This document shows positions 44,027-53,297 of a DNA stretch of 64,000 nt, one piece after another. Within the stretch, counting starts at the first letter, position 1. Each line of letters starts with the position of its first letter. The notes below the pieces were generated by a model. It searched no databases. It worked only from the letters and a program-made list of their open reading frames with translations, and was not told where the DNA came from. The DNA is from Rariglobus hedericola (GTDB lineage Bacteria > Verrucomicrobiota > Verrucomicrobiia > Opitutales > Opitutaceae), in contig NZ_VMBG01000001.1 of NCBI RefSeq assembly GCF_007559335.1, positions 1,488,001-1,552,000 of the forward strand, given 5' to 3'. Made by a program: the position numbers and the translations under genes.

Positions 44027-44362
44027 ATGTCCGACACCCACCCGATCGAAGTCTCCGTTGAAGAAACCAAGCGCCTCCTGGATGAAACGCCCGGCGACGT
44101 GGTGCTCATCGATGTGCGCGAGCCGTTCGAAGTGGAAACCTGCCGCATCGCCGGCGCCGAGCACATCCCGATGCGCCAGATCCCGGAGCACGTCGGTTCA
44201 CTGCCGAAGGACAAACATTTGCTCATCCACTGCCACCACGGCGGACGCAGCCTGCGCGTGACCCAATACCTGCGGGCCAACGGCTACGATGCCGTGAGCA
44301 ACGTCGCCGGCGGCATCGATGCGTGGTCACTGGTCATCGACCCGACGGTGCCCCGTTATTGA
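44027..44362 (+). CDS. Rhodanese-like sulfurtransferase
   Basis: A single rhodanese domain of 111 residues. VVLIDVREPFEVETCRIAGA and HIPMRQIPEHV lead to the active loop LLIHCHHGGRSLRVTQYL, whose cysteine would carry the persulfide. YDAVSNVAGGIDAWS closes the fold. It is divergent from manC and stands alone. Likely cytoplasmic. Confidence 0.9.
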   Translation: MSDTHPIEVSVEETKRLLDETPGDVVLIDVREPFEVETCRIAGAEHIPMRQIPEHVGSLPKDKHLLIHCHHGGRSLRVTQYLRANGYDAVSNVAGGIDAWSLVIDPTVPRY

Positions 44363-44394
44363 ACGAGAGGCTCGGCGCACGAGCGCGGTCCGCA

Positions 44395-45315
44395 TCACAC
44401 CAGTTGCTGCGGACGCTCCTCGATATAGGCGGCCACATACGCGGCGAAGGCGGTTTTCAGCCGCAACGTCAGCGTGTCGGCGCCGGTCGTGAACACGACG
44501 TCATCGATCGCGTGCACGGGCACGATATCCTTGGTCGTGGCGGTGAGAAAACACTCCTGCATACCGGCCAAATCCTCGGGCCGCACCGTCTGTTCACGCA
44601 CCGTGACGCCGACCGCCGGCGCGAGGTGATCAATCAATATACGACGCGTAATCCCTTCCAGAATACCCGCCTCCACCGGCGGCAGAACCAGTTCACCGTC
44701 ACGCACAAAACCGATATTGCTCACGGCCGCCTCGGTGATCTGACCCGCAAGATTGGTGATCACCACTTCATCCGCTCCGCGTGAACGCGCTTCGCGCAGA
44801 CAGAGGAGATTATTAAGATAATTACCCGTCTTCCACGCGGGGTTGAGCGTGCCCGGATGGTTGCGATGCAATGTGCGCGCCAACGAGAGTGTGATCCCCT
44901 TCGCTTCCACCTCCGCCGTCAGTAACGGACACGGTTGCACCAGCAGCACAAAATCTTCGCCATCGGATAGCGCGACATCGAGCCCGATGGCCCCACCCCC
45001 GCGCGTGATTTGCAGGCGGATATAGAGTTCCACCGCATCGCCTCCGGTCTTCGTCCGCCAGGCCGCGACCGTCTTTTTAACCTCGGCGAGCATCTGCTCC
45101 TGAGACCACCGCAACGTCATATATAGCGACGCAGCCGAACGTTCGAGACGCTGCCAATGTTCATCCCAGGCAAAAACCACTCCATTATAAGTCCGCCAAA
45201 CCTCATAGATGGCATCGCCATAAAGAAATCCACGATTGAGCGGAGCGATGGACGGTTCGTCGGCGGAGTGGAGGCGGCCATTGGTATTGGCCTGTATAAA
45301 ATGGGCGGGAGGCAT
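44395..45315 (-). CDS. Class IV PLP aminotransferase (branched-chain or D-amino acid type)
   Basis: Fold type IV transaminase of about 306 residues. Seen: IAPLNRGFLYGDAIYEVWRT, then ELYIRLQITRGGG, NPAWKTGNYLNNLLCLREA with the PLP lysine, ADEVVITNLAGQITEAAVSN and ILEGITRRILIDHLA. Whether the substrate is branched-chain, D-amino or aminodeoxychorismate-like is not resolved. The start at 45315 (MPPAHFIQA) is used; upstream codons read through the terminator hairpin of the next gene. Confidence 0.87.
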   Translation of the reverse strand: MPPAHFIQANTNGRLHSADEPSIAPLNRGFLYGDAIYEVWRTYNGVVFAWDEHWQRLERSAASLYMTLRWSQEQMLAEVKKTVAAWRTKTGGDAVELYIRLQITRGGGAIGLDVALSDGEDFVLLVQPCPLLTAEVEAKGITLSLARTLHRNHPGTLNPAWKTGNYLNNLLCLREARSRGADEVVITNLAGQITEAAVSNIGFVRDGELVLPPVEAGILEGITRRILIDHLAPAVGVTVREQTVRPEDLAGMQECFLTATTKDIVPVHAIDDVVFTTGADTLTLRLKTAFAAYVAAYIEERPQQLV

Positions 45316-45372
45316 GAGGATTTGGCTGACCTGAACCCACACCCGCACGGGCCGGTGGCGCAAGCGGTAAAA

Positions 45373-45406
45373 CAAAAACGCCCCCGTGTAATTAAACACG
45401 GGGGCG
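45373..45406 (-). terminator. Rho-independent terminator
   Basis: An 11-base-pair stem CGCCCCCGTGT / ACACGGGGGCG with loop TTAATT, followed on the minus strand by TTTTTGTTTT. It lies about 30 bases after the stop of the lysine-rich protein gene. Confidence 0.93.
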
Positions 45407-45438
45407 TCGCAATAAAAGCGGACGAAGACCGGAAGGTC

Positions 45439-45888
45439 TTACGAAGCAGCGGGAGCCTCGGGAGCAGCGGCGGTGTCGCCGGAGTTACCACGAGCCTTCA
45501 CGAGGCCGGCTTCCTTCTTGATGTTCTGCACGCTCGGGAGCGAGAGGCCCAAGGAGGAGGCGATTTCAGCACCGGACTGACCGGCCTGAACGGCGGCGAT
45601 CACCTGCTGCTTGAGCTCGGGGGTGATCTTGGCGCGGGTGCGCTTGCCTGCCTTGGGAGCCTTCGGGGCCTTGGCGACTTTCGCGCCCTTGACCTTCTTG
45701 CCTTTACCTTTGCCAGCCTTACCAGCGGCGGCCTTCAGGGCCTTGATAAATTCATTAAGGTTTCCGTAACCATACTCAGCGGGGAGTTTGGCGAGAGCCG
45801 ACACGCGGTCGGAAGCGAGTTTGGCTTCGGCTTGAGCAATCTTGGCTTTGGCCTTGGCGAGTTCTGCAATTTGGTCGGTGAATGACAT
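45439..45888 (-). CDS. Lysine/alanine-rich HTH protein, nucleoid-protein-like
   Basis: 149 residues in three parts: an N-terminal helical region (AELAKAKAKIAQAEAKLASD, then SALAKLPAEYGYGNLNEFIKAL), a basic linker of K/A/G repeats (KAGKGKGKKVKGAKVAKAPK), and a helix-turn-helix (TPELKQQVIAAVQAGQSGAE then IASSLGLSLPSVQNIKKEAG). The layout, a helical oligomerisation part joined by a histone-H1-like tail to an HTH, suggests a nucleoid-associated protein. A strong terminator and a palindrome near its promoter point to a highly expressed single gene. The family is not known to me. Confidence 0.7.
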   Translation of the reverse strand: MSFTDQIAELAKAKAKIAQAEAKLASDRVSALAKLPAEYGYGNLNEFIKALKAAAGKAGKGKGKKVKGAKVAKAPKAPKAGKRTRAKITPELKQQVIAAVQAGQSGAEIASSLGLSLPSVQNIKKEAGLVKARGNSGDTAAAPEAPAAS

Positions 45889-45931
45889 ATCGAGGCGAAT
45901 ATCAAAACAGATGGCGGCTTTATCAAGTCTA

Positions 45932-45946
45932 TATTATCGAATAATA
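45932..45946. promoter_or_regulatory. Palindrome upstream of the nucleoid-protein-like gene
   Basis: TATTAT CGA ATAATA, a perfect 6+3+6 palindrome 44 bases before the start codon at 45888. It could be an operator, or the AT-rich core may belong to a promoter. No protein is known to bind it. Confidence 0.4.
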
Positions 45947-45968
45947 AAACCGCCAGCCGACCGCTAAA

Positions 45969-46754
45969 TCAAATGGTCATCGCATGATAACCGCCGTCCA
46001 CCACAATCTCCGCACCGGTGATAAAGCTGCCCGCATCTCCCGCCAGTAATAGCGTGGCACCAATCAGTTCCTTGGCTTCACCAAAGCGCTTGGCCGGCGT
46101 ATGACCGAGGATGGAAGCGACGCGTTCCGGCGTGAGAACCTTGCGATTCTGTTCGGCGGGAAAGAATCCGGGCACGAGAATATTAACGCGCACATTCTTC
46201 GGAGCCCACTCACGGGCGAGGTTTTTGGAGAGATTATGCACGGCCGCCTTGCTGGCCGAATAGGTGAATACACGCGAAAGCGGGACGAGGCCGGACATCG
46301 ATCCCAAGTTGATAATAGAGCCGCCTTGGCCACGCTCGGTCAGGTATTTACCAAATACCTGGCAACCGAGAAACACGCCTTTGACATTGATATCCATAAT
46401 GCGTTCGAACTCCTCTTCCGTGATATCCAGGAATGGCGTAGGCGAGTTCACGCCCGCGCCGTTGACCACTATATCAACGTGGCCGGAGCGCTTGAGCACG
46501 GCTTCGAGCAAGTTGTTTAATTGCGCTTTATCACTCGCTTCCGAAGGCAGAAAGTAGGCTTTGCCTCCCGCCGCGTGGATTTTAGCGAGACGGGCGGACG
46601 CCTTTTCTTCATTGCGACCCACCAGCACCACTTCAGCGCCCGCGCCCGCCAGACCTTCCGCCATGGCTCCGCATAATTCACCGGTGCCACCAATCACGAC
46701 GGCCACTTTGCCGGCCAGGGAAAACAAGGAGGTAAGATAATCAGGGGAGCTCAT
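45969..46754 (-). CDS. SDR-family oxidoreductase (gluconate/fructuronate reductase-like)
   Basis: Classical short-chain dehydrogenase. [20 protein letters not shown] is the cofactor loop, [14 protein letters not shown] follows, [10 protein letters not shown] holds the catalytic serine region and [16 protein letters not shown] the Tyr/Lys pair. The ending [18 protein letters not shown] is typical. Start at 46754 ([11 protein letters not shown]). The sequence is near the group acting on sugar acids such as fructuronate or 5-keto-gluconate; the divergent Gfo/Idh/MocA gene fits sugar metabolism. Confidence 0.85.
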   Translation of the reverse strand: MSSPDYLTSLFSLAGKVAVVIGGTGELCGAMAEGLAGAGAEVVLVGRNEEKASARLAKIHAAGGKAYFLPSEASDKAQLNNLLEAVLKRSGHVDIVVNGAGVNSPTPFLDITEEEFERIMDINVKGVFLGCQVFGKYLTERGQGGSIINLGSMSGLVPLSRVFTYSASKAAVHNLSKNLAREWAPKNVRVNILVPGFFPAEQNRKVLTPERVASILGHTPAKRFGEAKELIGATLLLAGDAGSFITGAEIVVDGGYHAMTI

Positions 46755-46908
46755 ATGGATATAGATAGGATTGGCGCCAGACAACAGGTCCGGCGGGCCG
46801 GCGCCCAGCATGCTGTTGTGAATCAATTTTCAGTTAAGTGCACGGCGGGAAGCGTCTGCATACTTGCCAGCATGGCCGGCTCCTTATTCAGATAAGGACT
46901 TCCCTTTC

Positions 46909-48015
46909 ATGGACTCCTCATCGTCCCCTCTCACTTTCGCCATCGTCGGTTGCGGCAGTATTTCGCCGACTCATGCCAAAGCGTTGCGCGCCTTGCCGCC
47001 CGCCGATGCCCGCCTCACCCACTGTTGCGATATCAACACCACGCTGGCCGAGGCCTTCGCCAAGCAGTTTGACCTGAAGATCGCCTCGTTCGAGGAACTC
47101 CTCGCCGACCCCGCGATCGACGTGCTGACCTTTTGCACACCCAGCGGATTGCACGCCTCGCTCGGTGCCCGCGCCCTCGCCGCCGGTAAACACGTGGTGA
47201 TCGAGAAGCCCATGGAAATCACTGCGGCGGCCTGCGAACCCTTGATCGCCGCGCAACGCGCCGCCGGCTGCAAACTCGCGATCATTTCGCAGCATCGTTT
47301 CGACCCCTCCAGCCAGCAGGTCCGCGGCGCCATCGACCGCGGCGAACTCGGCTCGCTGGTCCTCGCCGAAGCGCGCGTGCCCTGGCACCGCAGCCAGGAG
47401 TATTATGACTCCGGCGACTGGCGCGGCACGTGGGCGCTGGACGGCGGCGGCTGTCTCATGAATCAAGGCGTGCACACCGTTGACCTGCTGCTCTGGCTGG
47501 CCGGTCCCGTGAAGACGGTTTACGCGCAGATGCGCACCGCCGCCCATGAGCGCATCGAGGTGGAAGACGTCGTCACCGCCACGCTCACCTTTGCCAATGG
47601 CGCCATCGGCAACCTCATGGCGACCACGTCGGCTTATCCCGGTTTCCCCGCTTATCTCGGACTGCACGGCACTCAGGGCTCGGCCGTCATCGAGGGCGAC
47701 GAACTGCACCTGCTCGCCATCAAAGGGCGCGATACCATCCACGGCAAAACCGCCACGGCCCACGCCCTCCAAGTCGCCACCGGCGGCACCAAATCCGCCA
47801 CGGCCAACGCGTCCGCCATTCCCGCGACTGCGCCCGCCGACGGAGCGTGGGCCTGGGGCGATGCGCACCGCGAACAATTTGCCGATTTTATCCGCGCCGT
47901 GCGCACCGACGGCACGCCACTCGTCGATGGCGTTGCCGGCCGTGCCGCCGTGGCGTTGATCAATGCTGTTTATGAGTCCGCCCGCACGGGTCGTGTGATC
48001 ATCCTCGCGGACTGA
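46909..48015 (+). CDS. Gfo/Idh/MocA-family oxidoreductase
   Basis: NAD(P)-dependent sugar or inositol dehydrogenase type. TFAIVGCGSISPTHAKAL is the Rossmann start, FCTPSGLHASLGARALAAGK and HVVIEKPMEITAAAC carry the catalytic lysine of the E-K-P motif, and GGGCLMNQGVHTVDLLLWL the conserved histidine. The start at 46909 gives 368 residues. The substrate is unknown. Confidence 0.9.
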   Translation: MDSSSSPLTFAIVGCGSISPTHAKALRALPPADARLTHCCDINTTLAEAFAKQFDLKIASFEELLADPAIDVLTFCTPSGLHASLGARALAAGKHVVIEKPMEITAAACEPLIAAQRAAGCKLAIISQHRFDPSSQQVRGAIDRGELGSLVLAEARVPWHRSQEYYDSGDWRGTWALDGGGCLMNQGVHTVDLLLWLAGPVKTVYAQMRTAAHERIEVEDVVTATLTFANGAIGNLMATTSAYPGFPAYLGLHGTQGSAVIEGDELHLLAIKGRDTIHGKTATAHALQVATGGTKSATANASAIPATAPADGAWAWGDAHREQFADFIRAVRTDGTPLVDGVAGRAAVALINAVYESARTGRVIILAD

Positions 48016-48064
48016 TTCCGGCCTTCCTGCTTGCGCGATCCGGCGGAGCACCCGTTATTAACGC

Positions 48065-48895
48065 ATGGCCCGCCTCCCCCTCGAAGATAATTTCACCGAC
48101 GTCATCGCCAAAGCCCAGCGCGGCCTGAAAATCAGCGACGAACAACTCGCCGAGCGCGCCGAGGTTTCCGTCGAGGCACTCGCCGCCGTGAAAGCCGGCG
48201 AGGTCAACGATGTCGTCATCCGCCGCATCTCGCGCCACCTCAAGCTCAGCGCCAACGCCCTCGACGACCTCGCCCACAAGCGCTTTTACCCCGTTGCGCC
48301 CGTCTTCCCCCGCGGCTTCGTGATGTTCAACACCGCGTTCGAAGACATGACGGTGAACAGCTACCTGCTCTGGGATGCCCGCTCGCGCTTCGCCGCCGTC
48401 TTCGACACCGGCGCCAATGCCGACGGTCTCATCGACATGATCGAGGCCGAGGACCTCGATGTGCGCCACATCTTCATCACGCACACTCACGACGATCATA
48501 TCGCCGCCCTGCCCGCTCTTGCCGCCGCCTGCCCCCGCGCCGAAGTCTGGGCCAGCGAACTCGAGCCGGTGGACTTCCCCGGAGCCAGGACGTTCGCCGA
48601 AAACGCGCACTTCCACGTGGGCAACGAGCTCGCCATCAAGACCCTGTTCACCTGGGGCCACTCACCGGGCATGACCACGTTCTTCGTGACCGGCCTCAGC
48701 TGGCCCGTCGCCATCGTGGGCGATTCGCTCTTCGCCTCCTCGATGGGCGGGAGTCCGACTCATTACGCCGACCAGTTGCGCAACAACCACGAGAAGATTT
48801 TCACCCTCCCGCGCAACACCGTGATCGCCCCCGGCCACGGCCCGCTCACGACCCTCGCCCTCGAGAAACAACATAACCCGTTTTTCGCACGCTAA
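48065..48895 (+). CDS. HTH-metallo-beta-lactamase fusion hydrolase
   Basis: Residues of about 10-75 form an XRE-like helix-turn-helix (KISDEQLAERAEVSVEALAA with VKAGEVN). Residues of about 85-276 are a metallo-beta-lactamase fold with FITHTHDDHIAALPAL, HSPGMTTFFV, AIVGDSLFASSMGGS and VIAPGHGPLTTL, the glyoxalase II-like metal ligands. The N-terminal domain could sense or bind DNA, or may serve only as a dimerisation unit. The substrate is unknown. Confidence 0.82.
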   Translation: MARLPLEDNFTDVIAKAQRGLKISDEQLAERAEVSVEALAAVKAGEVNDVVIRRISRHLKLSANALDDLAHKRFYPVAPVFPRGFVMFNTAFEDMTVNSYLLWDARSRFAAVFDTGANADGLIDMIEAEDLDVRHIFITHTHDDHIAALPALAAACPRAEVWASELEPVDFPGARTFAENAHFHVGNELAIKTLFTWGHSPGMTTFFVTGLSWPVAIVGDSLFASSMGGSPTHYADQLRNNHEKIFTLPRNTVIAPGHGPLTTLALEKQHNPFFAR

Positions 48896-48949
48896 GGTTC
48901 AGATTCGCGATACGCCCTCTTCTCAAGTCCAACCACCCACCGGATATTT

Positions 48950-49840
48950 ATGTCTGAGACCATCGCCTTTGTCGGAGTCGGCCGCATGGGAGCCAACATG
49001 GCCCGCCGCCTCAAAGATTGCGGACACACCATCGCCGCCGTTTACGATGTCCACGCCCCCTCAGCCGCCGCCCTCGCCGCCGAATTGGGTGCCCGCCACG
49101 CCACCTCGCTGGCCGAAGTCACCGCGTCAGCCGATCTGATTTTGACCGTCGTCACCGACGATGCCGCGCAGCTCGCCGTCTTCGGCGCACCCGCCGCCGG
49201 TGATTCACTGCTCATCAGCGCCAAGGGCAAAACCTTCGTCAACTGCGCCACGCTCACGCCCAAGGTTCACGTTGAAACCGCCCGCCTCGCCGCCGAAGCC
49301 GGCGCCTCCGCCCTCGAAGCCTGCATGGCTTCGTCCATCCCGCAGGCCCGCAACGGCACGCTCTATCTGATGTGCGCCGGTGAACGCACCACGTTTGACC
49401 GCCTCGAGCCCGTGTTGCTCCACCTCAGCAACGCCCTCCGCTACATCGGCCCCGCCGGCCAGGCCGCCCAGGTCAAAGCCCTCGTCAACATGGTCATGAA
49501 TATCAACACCGCCGCGCTCGCCGAAGGCTTGGGCCTCGGCAACGCGCTGGGCTTGGACCTGGATATGTTGCGCGAAGTATTCGCCCAGACCGGCGCCAAT
49601 TCCCAAGTCCTCAAAACCGACGGCGAGGACATGCAAAATCGCGCCCACGATTGCTACTTCTCCGGCGCTCACGCCGCCAAGGATTCCACCATCGCCTGGA
49701 CGCTCGGCGCCGAAGCGGGCCTGAGCCTGCCGCTGGCCGCCGCCACCAAACTCCAATACGACCGCCTCGTCGCCCTCGGTCGCGGCGCCCTCGATAAATC
49801 CGCCGTGGCCGAACTCACCTTCCCCGGCCGTCTCGACTGA
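48950..49840 (+). CDS. 3-hydroxyisobutyrate-dehydrogenase-family oxidoreductase
   Basis: IAFVGVGRMGANMARRLKDC is the NAD(P) loop of beta-hydroxyacid dehydrogenases. FVNCATLTPKVHVETARLAA and ALEACMASSIPQARNGTLYL carry the substrate loop, and AAQVKALVNMVMNINTAALA includes the catalytic lysine. The NH2-G-x-x-G region ends normally at about 296 residues. The metabolite is unknown; it could share a pathway with the upstream sugar-type oxidoreductases. Confidence 0.88.
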   Translation: MSETIAFVGVGRMGANMARRLKDCGHTIAAVYDVHAPSAAALAAELGARHATSLAEVTASADLILTVVTDDAAQLAVFGAPAAGDSLLISAKGKTFVNCATLTPKVHVETARLAAEAGASALEACMASSIPQARNGTLYLMCAGERTTFDRLEPVLLHLSNALRYIGPAGQAAQVKALVNMVMNINTAALAEGLGLGNALGLDLDMLREVFAQTGANSQVLKTDGEDMQNRAHDCYFSGAHAAKDSTIAWTLGAEAGLSLPLAAATKLQYDRLVALGRGALDKSAVAELTFPGRLD

Positions 49841-49902
49841 TTCGTCCGTCCCGCCTAACCGTCCGCAAAGTTTTACAAGGCCCTATCAACCTGCGGTGCA
49901 TT

Positions 49903-49918
49903 TGGCATAGACTAGGCT
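49903..49918 (+). promoter_or_regulatory. Weak sigma-54-like promoter before the histidine kinase
   Basis: TGGCATAGACTAGGCT keeps the GG and GC doublets at the spacing of -24/-12 promoters but differs at several other positions. It starts 42 bases before the start codon. It could equally be chance. Confidence 0.3.
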
Positions 49919-49944
49919 CACGTTATCAGCCAGTGATTACCCCC

Positions 49945-51426
49945 ATGAGTTCAGCCCAGCGCAGGAAATCAGTTCTGATCTTCGCACTGGCTTTTGCCCT
50001 CCTCGCTTCCCTCGGCGCGATCATTATTCCGTCGATTGACAGCAACACGGAGGTTTCGCCGCAGTATTATATTCTCTGTCTCTCCGTCATCGGGTGCGTG
50101 CTGCTCGTTCTCGGTGGTTACGTGTGGGACCGCTCTCTCATGCAGCGCCTGCGCGACATGAATCATAGCGCGGAGACACAAGTCCCCGAGGCTGATAACG
50201 ACGAGATTCACGACGAAGTCATCGGTCTCGCGCGCAAGATCGAGCGCATGGCCCAGTCGCTGCAAAAACTCGAAGCCAGCTATCGCGCCGTCGTCGAGGA
50301 CCAGTCCGACCTCATCTGCCGTTATGCGCCCGACGGTAAACTCACTTTCGTCAACGGTGCCTATGCCCGTTTCCTGGGCCGCAAGCGTCTTGAACTTATC
50401 GGTCATCCCTGCCTGTTGGTCACCTCAGGCCTGATCAAGCCACACACCGCCGCCCTACCCGAAGCCGCTCTTTTCGAACAAACTTCAACGGATGCCAGCC
50501 AGACGGCCGTCATCCTTTCTTGGACACATCGCGCCATTAAAGACAGCGAAGGCACCATCATCGAATACCAGGCCGTCGGTCACGACGTGACCACTCGCAA
50601 GGAAGCCGAGCTCGCGCTGATCGCCGCCAAGGAAGCCGCGGAATCCGCCGACCGCGCCAAGAGCGAATTCCTCGCCATCGTCAGCCACGAGATCCGCACG
50701 CCGATCAACGGCGTCATCGGCTTCGGCAAACTGCTGCGCGACTCCAATCTCACCGCCGAGCAACGGTCATTTGTCGATATGATCACCAGCAGCGGCCAGA
50801 CGCTGGAAACCCTCATCAGCGACATCCTTGATCTCTCCAAAATCGAAGCCGGCAAGATCGAGATCGAACACGCCCCGTTCGCACTCCGTGATTGCATCGA
50901 CGAGATCAGCGCGCTCTTCGGCCCCCGCGCCCGCGAAGCCGGCCTCACCATCACCACATCTCTCGCCCCCGGTATGCCCGCGCTGGTCAACAGCGACCAC
51001 GGCCGCCTCCGCCAGATCCTCAGCAACCTCGTGGGCAACGCCATCAAGTTCACCGAAAAAGGCGGCATCACCATCTCCGTCGCCGCCGCCCCCGAGGAAA
51101 TCCTTTCCGGCGGCGTCCACCGCGCCGTGCGCCTCCAATTCAGCGTGCGCGACACCGGTATCGGCATCCCCGCCGATAAGATCAACCAACTCTTCCGCCC
51201 GTTCAGCCAGGTGGACACCTCTGCCAAACGCCGTCGCGGCGGCACCGGCCTCGGTCTGATCATCGCCAAACGTCTCTGCGAACGCATGGGCGGCGCCATC
51301 TCCGTCGAAAGCCGCGTGGGCGAAGGCTCGGTTTTTTACTTCAGCATTCTGGCTGATTACGAAATCGGCCACAGCCTCGCGCCGTTCAACACGACCGACG
51401 CAAAAAAAGCATCCCTCACAAGCTGA
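49945..51426 (+). CDS. PAS-domain sensor histidine kinase
   Basis: Two membrane helices (about residues 11-32 and 46-64) flank a very short extracytoplasmic loop. A PAS domain follows (YRAVVEDQSDLICRYAPDGK, LTFVNGAYARFLG), then HisKA with FLAIVSHEIRTPINGVIGFG (phospho-accepting His), and the ATPase with NLVGNAIKFTEKGG, VRDTGIGIPADKI and GGTGLGLIIAKRLCERMGG. No receiver domain and no response regulator gene adjacent. The ATG at 49945 is preferred to the GTG at 49933. Confidence 0.93.
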   Translation: MSSAQRRKSVLIFALAFALLASLGAIIIPSIDSNTEVSPQYYILCLSVIGCVLLVLGGYVWDRSLMQRLRDMNHSAETQVPEADNDEIHDEVIGLARKIERMAQSLQKLEASYRAVVEDQSDLICRYAPDGKLTFVNGAYARFLGRKRLELIGHPCLLVTSGLIKPHTAALPEAALFEQTSTDASQTAVILSWTHRAIKDSEGTIIEYQAVGHDVTTRKEAELALIAAKEAAESADRAKSEFLAIVSHEIRTPINGVIGFGKLLRDSNLTAEQRSFVDMITSSGQTLETLISDILDLSKIEAGKIEIEHAPFALRDCIDEISALFGPRAREAGLTITTSLAPGMPALVNSDHGRLRQILSNLVGNAIKFTEKGGITISVAAAPEEILSGGVHRAVRLQFSVRDTGIGIPADKINQLFRPFSQVDTSAKRRRGGTGLGLIIAKRLCERMGGAISVESRVGEGSVFYFSILADYEIGHSLAPFNTTDAKKASLTS

Positions 51427-51484
51427 GTTTCCGTTCTTGCGGAGGACTCTTTTTTCACACAAGTTCCGCGCTCCTTCAGTCCAA

Positions 51485-51558
51485 GGCGCGATAGCCAAGT
51501 GGTAAGGCCGAGCTCTGCAAAAGCTCTACCGCCGGTTCGATTCCGGCTCGCGCCTCCA
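51485..51558 (+). tRNA. tRNA-Cys (GCA anticodon)
   Basis: The acceptor stem GGCGCGA pairs with TCGCGCC, the discriminator is T as expected for cysteine tRNA, and CCA is encoded (51556-51558). The anticodon stem-loop GAGCT CTGCAAA AGCTC gives anticodon GCA. The T arm is CCGGTTCGATTCCGG. No integrase or attachment duplication is seen next to it. Confidence 0.96.
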
Positions 51559-51565
51559 AATTTTA

Positions 51566-51597
51566 AAACCGCCGGTCCCTCGACCGGCGGTTTTTCT
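51566..51597 (+). terminator. Rho-independent terminator after tRNA-Cys
   Basis: AAACCGCCGGT and ACCGGCGGTTT pair around CCCTCG and are followed by TTTTTCTTT. Confidence 0.93.
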
Positions 51598-51640
51598 TTG
51601 CCCCCCGCCCATTCGTCATTGGTCATGGGGCATTACCAAA

Positions 51641-52420
51641 ATGTCCTCCCTCGTCTTCACCATCGCCAACCAGAAGGGCGGCGTCGGCAAAACCACCACC
51701 GCCGTCAATCTCGCCGCCGCGCTCGCCGAGAAGAAAATCCACACCCTGCTGATCGATCTCGACCCCCAGGCCAACGCCACCAGCGCCATCGGTGTTGAGA
51801 AAATCCCCGGTCGCTCCCTCTACGGCCCGCTCAACGGTGAAGGGACCGCGCTCGAGATGGTTGTCCCCACTCAATACGAGCATCTCGCACTCATTCCGTC
51901 CGAGGAAGATCTCGCGGCCGCCGAAATCGAGATCGCCCAGTCCGAAAACTACCTCGCCAAGCTCCGCACCGTCCTCGAGCCGCTCAAAACCTCGGGTGGC
52001 TTTAAAGTCATCATCATCGATTGCCCGCCTTCCATGGGCATGCTGTCGATGAACAGTCTCGCCGCCGCCGACTACCTGCTCATCGCGCTCCAGTGCGAAT
52101 ACATGGCCCTTGAGGGTCTCGGGCAGATTCTGCGCAACCTCGAGCGCATCAAAAACGCCGGCATCAACGGCGGTCTCGAACTCGGTGGCGTCGTCATGAC
52201 GATGTTCGATATCCGCACCAATCTCTCGCGCCAAGTCGTCGAGGAAGTGAAGAAGCACCTGCCCGAAAAAATCTTCAACACGGTCATCCCCCGCACCATT
52301 CGCCTCAGCGAGGCACCCAGCTTCGGCAAGACGATCTTCGACTACGATCCGCTTTCCCCTGGAGCCACCGCCTACAAGAACCTCGCCAAAGAGGTCATCG
52401 CCCGCTTCGGCCTTAAGTAA
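51641..52420 (+). CDS. ParA/Soj-family partition ATPase
   Basis: Deviant Walker [19 protein letters not shown] following [20 protein letters not shown] and [20 protein letters not shown] are the ParA signatures. 259 residues with no N-terminal HTH, as in chromosomal Soj. No parB follows, since an ABC permease gene comes next, so a partition pair is not complete here. Acts on the nucleoid or as a positioning ATPase. Confidence 0.93.
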   Translation: MSSLVFTIANQKGGVGKTTTAVNLAAALAEKKIHTLLIDLDPQANATSAIGVEKIPGRSLYGPLNGEGTALEMVVPTQYEHLALIPSEEDLAAAEIEIAQSENYLAKLRTVLEPLKTSGGFKVIIIDCPPSMGMLSMNSLAAADYLLIALQCEYMALEGLGQILRNLERIKNAGINGGLELGGVVMTMFDIRTNLSRQVVEEVKKHLPEKIFNTVIPRTIRLSEAPSFGKTIFDYDPLSPGATAYKNLAKEVIARFGLK

Positions 52421-52484
52421 TTGCCCGGATTCCGCTCCGCGCCCTTTGCGACTTGGCGTCTTTGCGTTAAACCTCCGCCTCCGC

Positions 52485-53288
52485 ATGTCTTTCGCCAAAT
52501 ACCGGCACGCCTTCCTGATAGGCCTTCAGAGTAACATCGTTTATCGATGGAACTTCGGTATCCGCGCGCTCTTTTCGCTCTTCCACCTCGCGTTCGTCTT
52601 CATTCTTTGGGGTGCCGCGTATCAAGGTCAGACGGAAATCGCCGGCTTCAGCCTCGACCAGACGCTGACCTACTTCGTGGTCATTCTGATCATGCAGTTC
52701 TTCATCGGTGCGTTCAACGAGGACTACCAGATCAGCGAAGATATCCGCAACGGCATCATCAATCAGTTCCTGCTGAAACCGATTAACTACTACCTCTACC
52801 GGTTTAGTATTTTCGTCGCCGCGCGACTGGTTTCCGGACTCCTCGCCCTCCTGCCCATTCTTATCGCTCTACCCCTTCTCAAAGACCACATCGCCCTGCC
52901 CGATGAACTGTGGCGCCTGATGCTCGGCCTGCCCGCCATGCTCATGGCCGCATTGATCCAGTTCACCATCGCCTACATCTTCGGCCTGCTGACGTTCTGG
53001 TTCCTCGAAATCCAGTCCTTCATCATTCTCTCGCTCGCGATCGAAACCGTTCTCGGCGGCCAGATGTTCCCGCTCGATCTGATGCCCGGCTGGTTCTACC
53101 GCATCTCGCAGTGGCTGCCGTATTACTACCAGATGTATTTCCCAACGGCGATTTTCACCGGACGTCTTGATCATACCTCCGCGTTGAACGGCCTCGCGAT
53201 CCAATCGTTCTGGGTCGTCGCCTTGTTGATCCTAGCCCAATTCCTCTGGACCCGCGGTCTGCGCCGCCACACCGCCGTCGGCGGCTGA
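52485..53288 (+). CDS. ABC-2 type transporter permease
   Basis: Integral membrane protein of 267 residues with six hydrophobic helices. FAKYRHAFLIGLQSNIVYRW and then the ISEDIRNGIINQFLLKPINY segment are typical of the DUF990-like ABC-2 permeases. The start at 52485 (MSFAKYRHAF) is used. It lies ten bases before a second permease, so they likely form a heteromeric channel. No ATPase gene is adjacent. Confidence 0.83.
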   Translation: MSFAKYRHAFLIGLQSNIVYRWNFGIRALFSLFHLAFVFILWGAAYQGQTEIAGFSLDQTLTYFVVILIMQFFIGAFNEDYQISEDIRNGIINQFLLKPINYYLYRFSIFVAARLVSGLLALLPILIALPLLKDHIALPDELWRLMLGLPAMLMAALIQFTIAYIFGLLTFWFLEIQSFIILSLAIETVLGGQMFPLDLMPGWFYRISQWLPYYYQMYFPTAIFTGRLDHTSALNGLAIQSFWVVALLILAQFLWTRGLRRHTAVGG

Positions 53289-53297
53289 TTCCCCATC

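Noticed and set aside
45315-45399. N-terminal extension of the class IV aminotransferase
   Set aside because: Its codons fall on the terminator hairpin of the neighbouring gene, so it is not a coding extension.
46918-48051. A minus-strand frame across the Gfo/Idh/MocA gene
   Set aside because: Antisense to a gene with all family motifs; Gly/Arg-rich sequence without a domain.
51485-51640. tRNA-Cys as an integration site for a mobile island
   Set aside because: No integrase gene and no duplicated tRNA 3' end are visible nearby; the genes that follow are ordinary chromosomal ones.
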